This document shows positions 61,335-64,000 of a stretch of DNA of 64,000 nucleotides, piece by piece. The stretch's first letter is position 1, and each line of letters opens with the position of its first letter. The DNA comes from Nageia nagi (taxonomy: Eukaryota > Pinophyta): the NCBI GenBank assembly GCA_050084985.1, contig JBITNC010000001.1, forward strand, positions 115,444,001 to 115,508,000, written 5' to 3'. The notes beneath the pieces were generated by a model. The model was not told the DNA's origin and searched no databases. It saw only the letters and a program-made list of their open reading frames with translations. A program made the translations under genes and the position numbers.

Positions 61335-61914
61335 GTTACAACTACTCAAGTTAAATTTTCCAGTAGCACGTAGTATTGCAACAAAATCAGGGAGCACAAA
61401 ACAAGGAGGGGGTGATAGTGAAGAGCTTGAAATTGAGTTATTAATTGCAAATAATGCAAGAGTTATGCTAACATCTAACTTATGGACAGAAGCTGGACTT
61501 GTTAATGGTGCTTTGGGATATGTTAGAAAAATTGTATACAAAACAGGGAATTCTCCACCTGATCTACCAACATATGTTATGGTAGAATTTGATCATTTTA
61601 CAGGATGTTCACTTGAAGGTAAAGCTATTCCAATTATACCTATAGAAAGAGGTCGAACACGTCAACTTCCATTACGATTGGCTTGGGGCTTAACAATACA
61701 TAAATCACAAGGTTTGACACTTAATAAAGCAACAATAGATATTGGAGAAAGGGAAAGGCAAGGTTTAACATTTGTTGCTATATCTCGCATCAAAGCATTG
61801 GATGGACTTAGAATTTTAGAACCGTTTCCATATGATCGTTATGCAAAATTGAAATCAGGAAAAGGAGTTGTGCAAAGGAAAGCTGAAGAAGAAAGACTCA
61901 AATCTTTGGAGTAG
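61335..61914 (+). CDS. Helitron gene exon 4: helicase C-terminal half
   Basis: Continues the helicase: LLIANNARVMLTSNLWTEAG, LVNGALGYVRKI, then RQLPLRLAWGLTIHKSQGLT and the motif VI-like TFVAISRIKALDGLRI. It ends in a Lys/Glu-rich tail at a TAG (61912-61914). No OTU or apurinic-endonuclease domain follows, unlike Helentron-type elements. The region after the stop to 62095 is AT-rich and non-coding. Confidence 0.9.
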
Positions 61915-62095
61915 CCAAAAATCAATATTACTATGATTAATTTTGATTTTTTTTAAATCTTACTCAATATTATTTGTCAATGACTCCTTATGTATTAGTC
62001 ATATTCATTTGTTAAACATTATTTTTAAAATAATATTTGCATTTGTATTGTATCTCTTAATATTATAATTCAATAATCACGTGATGATGGATGCC

Positions 62096-62250
62096 ACTAG
62101 CTTTGATATAACTTATATATCAAAAAACACCGAGAGATATCATTTCGAGGCGCCTATCTCATTTCTTGGTATTGCTATATCCAAGATAGGCGCCTCTAAA
62201 TGATATCTCTCAGCGTTTTTTGATATATAAGGGGTTATATCAAAGCTAGT
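62096..62250. repeat. 155-bp near-perfect palindrome beyond the Helitron gene
   Basis: Left arm starts actagctttgatataac and the right arm ends gttatatcaaagctagt. The arms (62096-62160 and 62181-62250) pair over about 65 bp with one 3-base indel and about three mismatches, around a ~20-base loop. Each arm includes the nearly self-complementary word aggcgcct. It may be the Helitron's terminal structure or a separate foldback/MITE insertion. I see no target duplication next to it (atgcc versus tatta). Confidence 0.9.
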
Positions 62251-64000
62251 TATTAACACCATGAAAGGAATAACTAAGTTGTAAAAGTGCAGATATTTGG
62301 ACATCTTAGCCATTATCACCATTATAAGATAATTCCCATAGCATTTGGAGAGGCCCTCAATGAAATACATGAAACTATTAGCCCAAGTTTATTTTTGTAT
62401 AGGCAAAAGATGAAGAAGGGTAGTAATTCCAACAATCTCACTTTTTTTTACATACATCACATTGAATAATAAATTTTTTGATATCTTATTTCATTCTAGT
62501 CCAATAGAAGAAGAAGCTTACTCATTTGTAATCTTCAAAAAAATAGCATATGGTAGTCAAAGTAACATACAATAACTCTTAAATTATTATCTCATAGTAT
62601 GAATAATTGGTAGATAGTACCTTGATATCCTTGAAATGTAGAATCCCATCATACAAAGAAAAATAGGGTTCACTAGCAGGGTCAATCTAGAGTTGGTGAA
62701 TCAACAATTGAATATAGTTTTTATGGATTCATTCTTGTTTAAATTGATCAAGCCATCAAGGAACTAAATATGAAATTGATAGAAGTACCACAATAGCCTT
62801 AAAATTTCAATAAATAAAATCAACAACCACATTTTCTCTATCCTTTCGATACATGACATCATAATCATACCCTACAAAATTTTTAACCTACTTTTATTAT
62901 TTGAGAGTTGATATTATTTTTTGAGAAATTATTTCTAAATATGATGATCCATTCAAATAATAAAGTGTTGAATAATGAGATATGGTTTTCATCATTGAGA
63001 AATGTGAATAATAACTAATATTTATTTCTCATAGGTGGATTTAGCCAAATTTTTACTTAAGAAGACCTTGTTATTGAAAGCCAATATGACTATCATATTT
63101 TATCAATATTTTTCACAACATTATATGCTTGAGGAAATGTAGCTCTCCAAGTAAGGAAATGGATTTAAAGTTTTGAAACAAAAGCTTTAATGTAATATAT
63201 TAGACCTTGAAAAACCGTAGGTCATAGCTCTTGAAATCTACCATGATCTCTTGAGGATGTCTCATAAAGCTCATCAACTAGTCAAAAAGAGAGAAATCAT
63301 ATCCTTCTTATACAAAATTCTTGATAAACCCTTTCACAATATCATCCAATGAGTTAATAGAGATTACTAGCAAGGATCTATACCATTCAACTACTTTTTA
63401 CCTAAATATAAGGATAAGTAGCCTCATCATTATTTAATGTTTTATTATATTAAAATTTGTACCCAAGAAATCAATACCTTAGCAATGTTCCTAGGTTTGT
63501 TTCTTAGTATCATCATGAGTAAGTAGAACTTTGATAACTTTAAATGGTACATATCATGTATTGGTAGGAAAAGCTAATAGATTGGCATTATTCTATACTG
63601 GAAAAGTATTTTTAGTAGTCATGGGTTGAGTAGAGATTCTCATAAGAAAAACTTAAAGAGTAAGAGCCTAAAGAGGAATACGTCCAAGTGAAATAGAATA
63701 ATCTACACCTAGATCTTCTAATTATAATTAGGAGTTCAAAGAATTTAATGTACTCATGGGTATTTCTAGCATCACTTCTAGTAAGTCTATAAGATGGTGG
63801 TGGTATGGTTCAATATTCAATCAATTACAAGAATTGATCATTTTATTAATGAAAAAATAGTCATTAATAAGATCCAACACCATAAGAAAGTAATCTAACC
63901 AAAAATAACTAACAATAATTAGTTATTGTGGTAGTAAGACAACACATAGAAATGGTCTATGGGTTCACATCCCACCAAGAATTCCAAAACATAATTCTTG
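62251..64000 (-). pseudogene. Ty3/Gypsy RNase H and integrase fragment, minus strand
   Basis: Reading right to left: RNase H end with the linker (VGYDYDVMYRKDRENVVVDF, ~62810-62870, in changing frames), the DGILHFKD block (~62640) and the integrase zinc region remnant (~62500-62460). Next is the core start YFIEGLSKCYGNYLIMVIMA, followed by SKYLHFYNLVIPFM (62364-62262). This matches 'DFIEGLPKS.G...ILVVVDRLSKYAHFIPL.HPFTA' of chromovirus integrases, with Tyr for the first catalytic Asp position. The reading ends at the palindrome edge, so the element was probably split there. Sequence from 63000 to 64000 is poorer and only presumed to be its RT part. Confidence 0.65.

Larger units (their letters stand above)
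56735..61914 (+). pseudogene. Helitron Rep/helicase (RepHel) gene, four exons, three in-frame TGA codons
   Basis: Joining 56735-59035, 59117-59280, 59362-61224 and 61335-61914 gives one frame of about 1635 codons plus stop. Approximate residue positions: basic Arg/Gln-rich coiled region 1-230; Cys-pair finger C255-x2-C258...C276-x2-C279; Rep HUH motif at 717-719 in HRGSPHVHGFLW; Rep tyrosines Y885 and Y889 in NYIAKYAAK; Walker A GKAGTGKS 1221-1228; Walker B DEMS 1302-1305; later helicase motifs through THKSQG-type motif V (IHKSQGLTL, ~1565) and FVAISR. Only three TGA stops (56810, 57461, 59930) interrupt it. Family role: Rep nicks and joins DNA during rolling-circle transposition and the helicase unwinds it. 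All key residues seen are kept, so loss of function is probably recent. Confidence 0.9.
54467..62250 (+). mobile_element. Helitron (rolling-circle transposon) region with captured gene fragments
   Basis: Encompasses the tandem peroxidase-fragment array, a four-exon Rep/helicase gene and a 155-bp palindrome. The Rep HUH motif, paired tyrosines and PIF1-type helicase in one protein are unique to Helitrons among plant transposons. Termini are not settled. A canonical Helitron would start TC and end CTRR after a short hairpin, inserting between A and T. The right palindrome arm contains CTAG followed by T at 62246-62250, but the hairpin is much longer than usual. The right edge fits 62250 because a Ty3/Gypsy integrase resumes just after it. 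The left edge is placed at the array start only for convenience. Confidence 0.7.

Noticed and set aside
62140-62370. Single 76-codon minus-strand protein spanning the palindrome.
   Set aside because: Only the first half is integrase; the rest is translated palindrome, so the frame is a chance junction.

Overview
The window looks like intergenic DNA from a seed plant with a large, repeat-rich nuclear genome. The evidence is strongly AT-rich sequence, plant-type Ty3/Gypsy lineages (one with the extra RNase H of the Tat group, one with a Tekay/Del-type C-terminal chromodomain), plant L1-like LINEs with DUF4283-like ORF1 remnants, tRNA-derived SINE-like repeats, and fragments of a plant class III peroxidase gene. 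A gymnosperm would fit, but the species cannot be fixed from sequence alone. I find no intact host gene. Almost everything recognisable is transposable-element DNA at different stages of decay, much of it nested.

Layout, left to right. (1) 1-4065: 3' half of a Tat-type Ty3/Gypsy element (+): RNase H, additional RNase H, integrase, a 3' untranslated region with three ~185-bp tandem repeats, and the 3' LTR (TGTAGA...TCTACA). (2) 4066-6670: mostly unassigned, with one SINE-like repeat (-). (3) 6672-12440: degenerate LINE (-), followed by a SINE (-). (4) 12653-17552: LTR retrotransposon in minus orientation with ~500-bp LTRs and a recognisable tRNA-Met-type primer site, but no pol gene; its interior holds a 39-bp minisatellite. 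(5) 18334-24589: a 3' fragment of the first LINE family, gag/ORF1-like debris, and a second L1-like LINE (-). (6) 24590-51705: a tandem series of Tekay/Del-type chromovirus copies (+), LTR-A-LTR-B-LTR-C-LTR, in which neighbouring copies share long LTRs (about 3.6 kb if complete). One shared LTR is split by a full-length-scale LINE (32986-38904); another carries a 2.9-kb insert with a minus-strand gag-like reading frame. (7) 51706-54466: unassigned AT-rich DNA. (8) 54467-62250: a Helitron region. It has a 3 x ~509-bp tandem array of class III peroxidase fragments (-), then a four-exon Rep/helicase gene (+), then a 155-bp near-perfect palindrome. (9) 62251-64000: integrase and RNase H of another Ty3/Gypsy element (-), whose integrase reading frame stops at the palindrome edge.

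The best preserved gene is the Helitron transposase. Joined across three GT-AG introns it gives a frame of about 1635 codons with a Cys-pair finger, the Rep HUH motif, the paired Rep tyrosines and a full set of PIF1-type helicase motifs. It is interrupted only by three in-frame TGA codons, each of which fits a single CGA-to-TGA transition. It is therefore much younger than the surrounding LTR and LINE copies. The most notable biology here is the combination of this transposase, whose Rep motif differs from the usual plant Helitron form, with a tripled host peroxidase fragment beside it.
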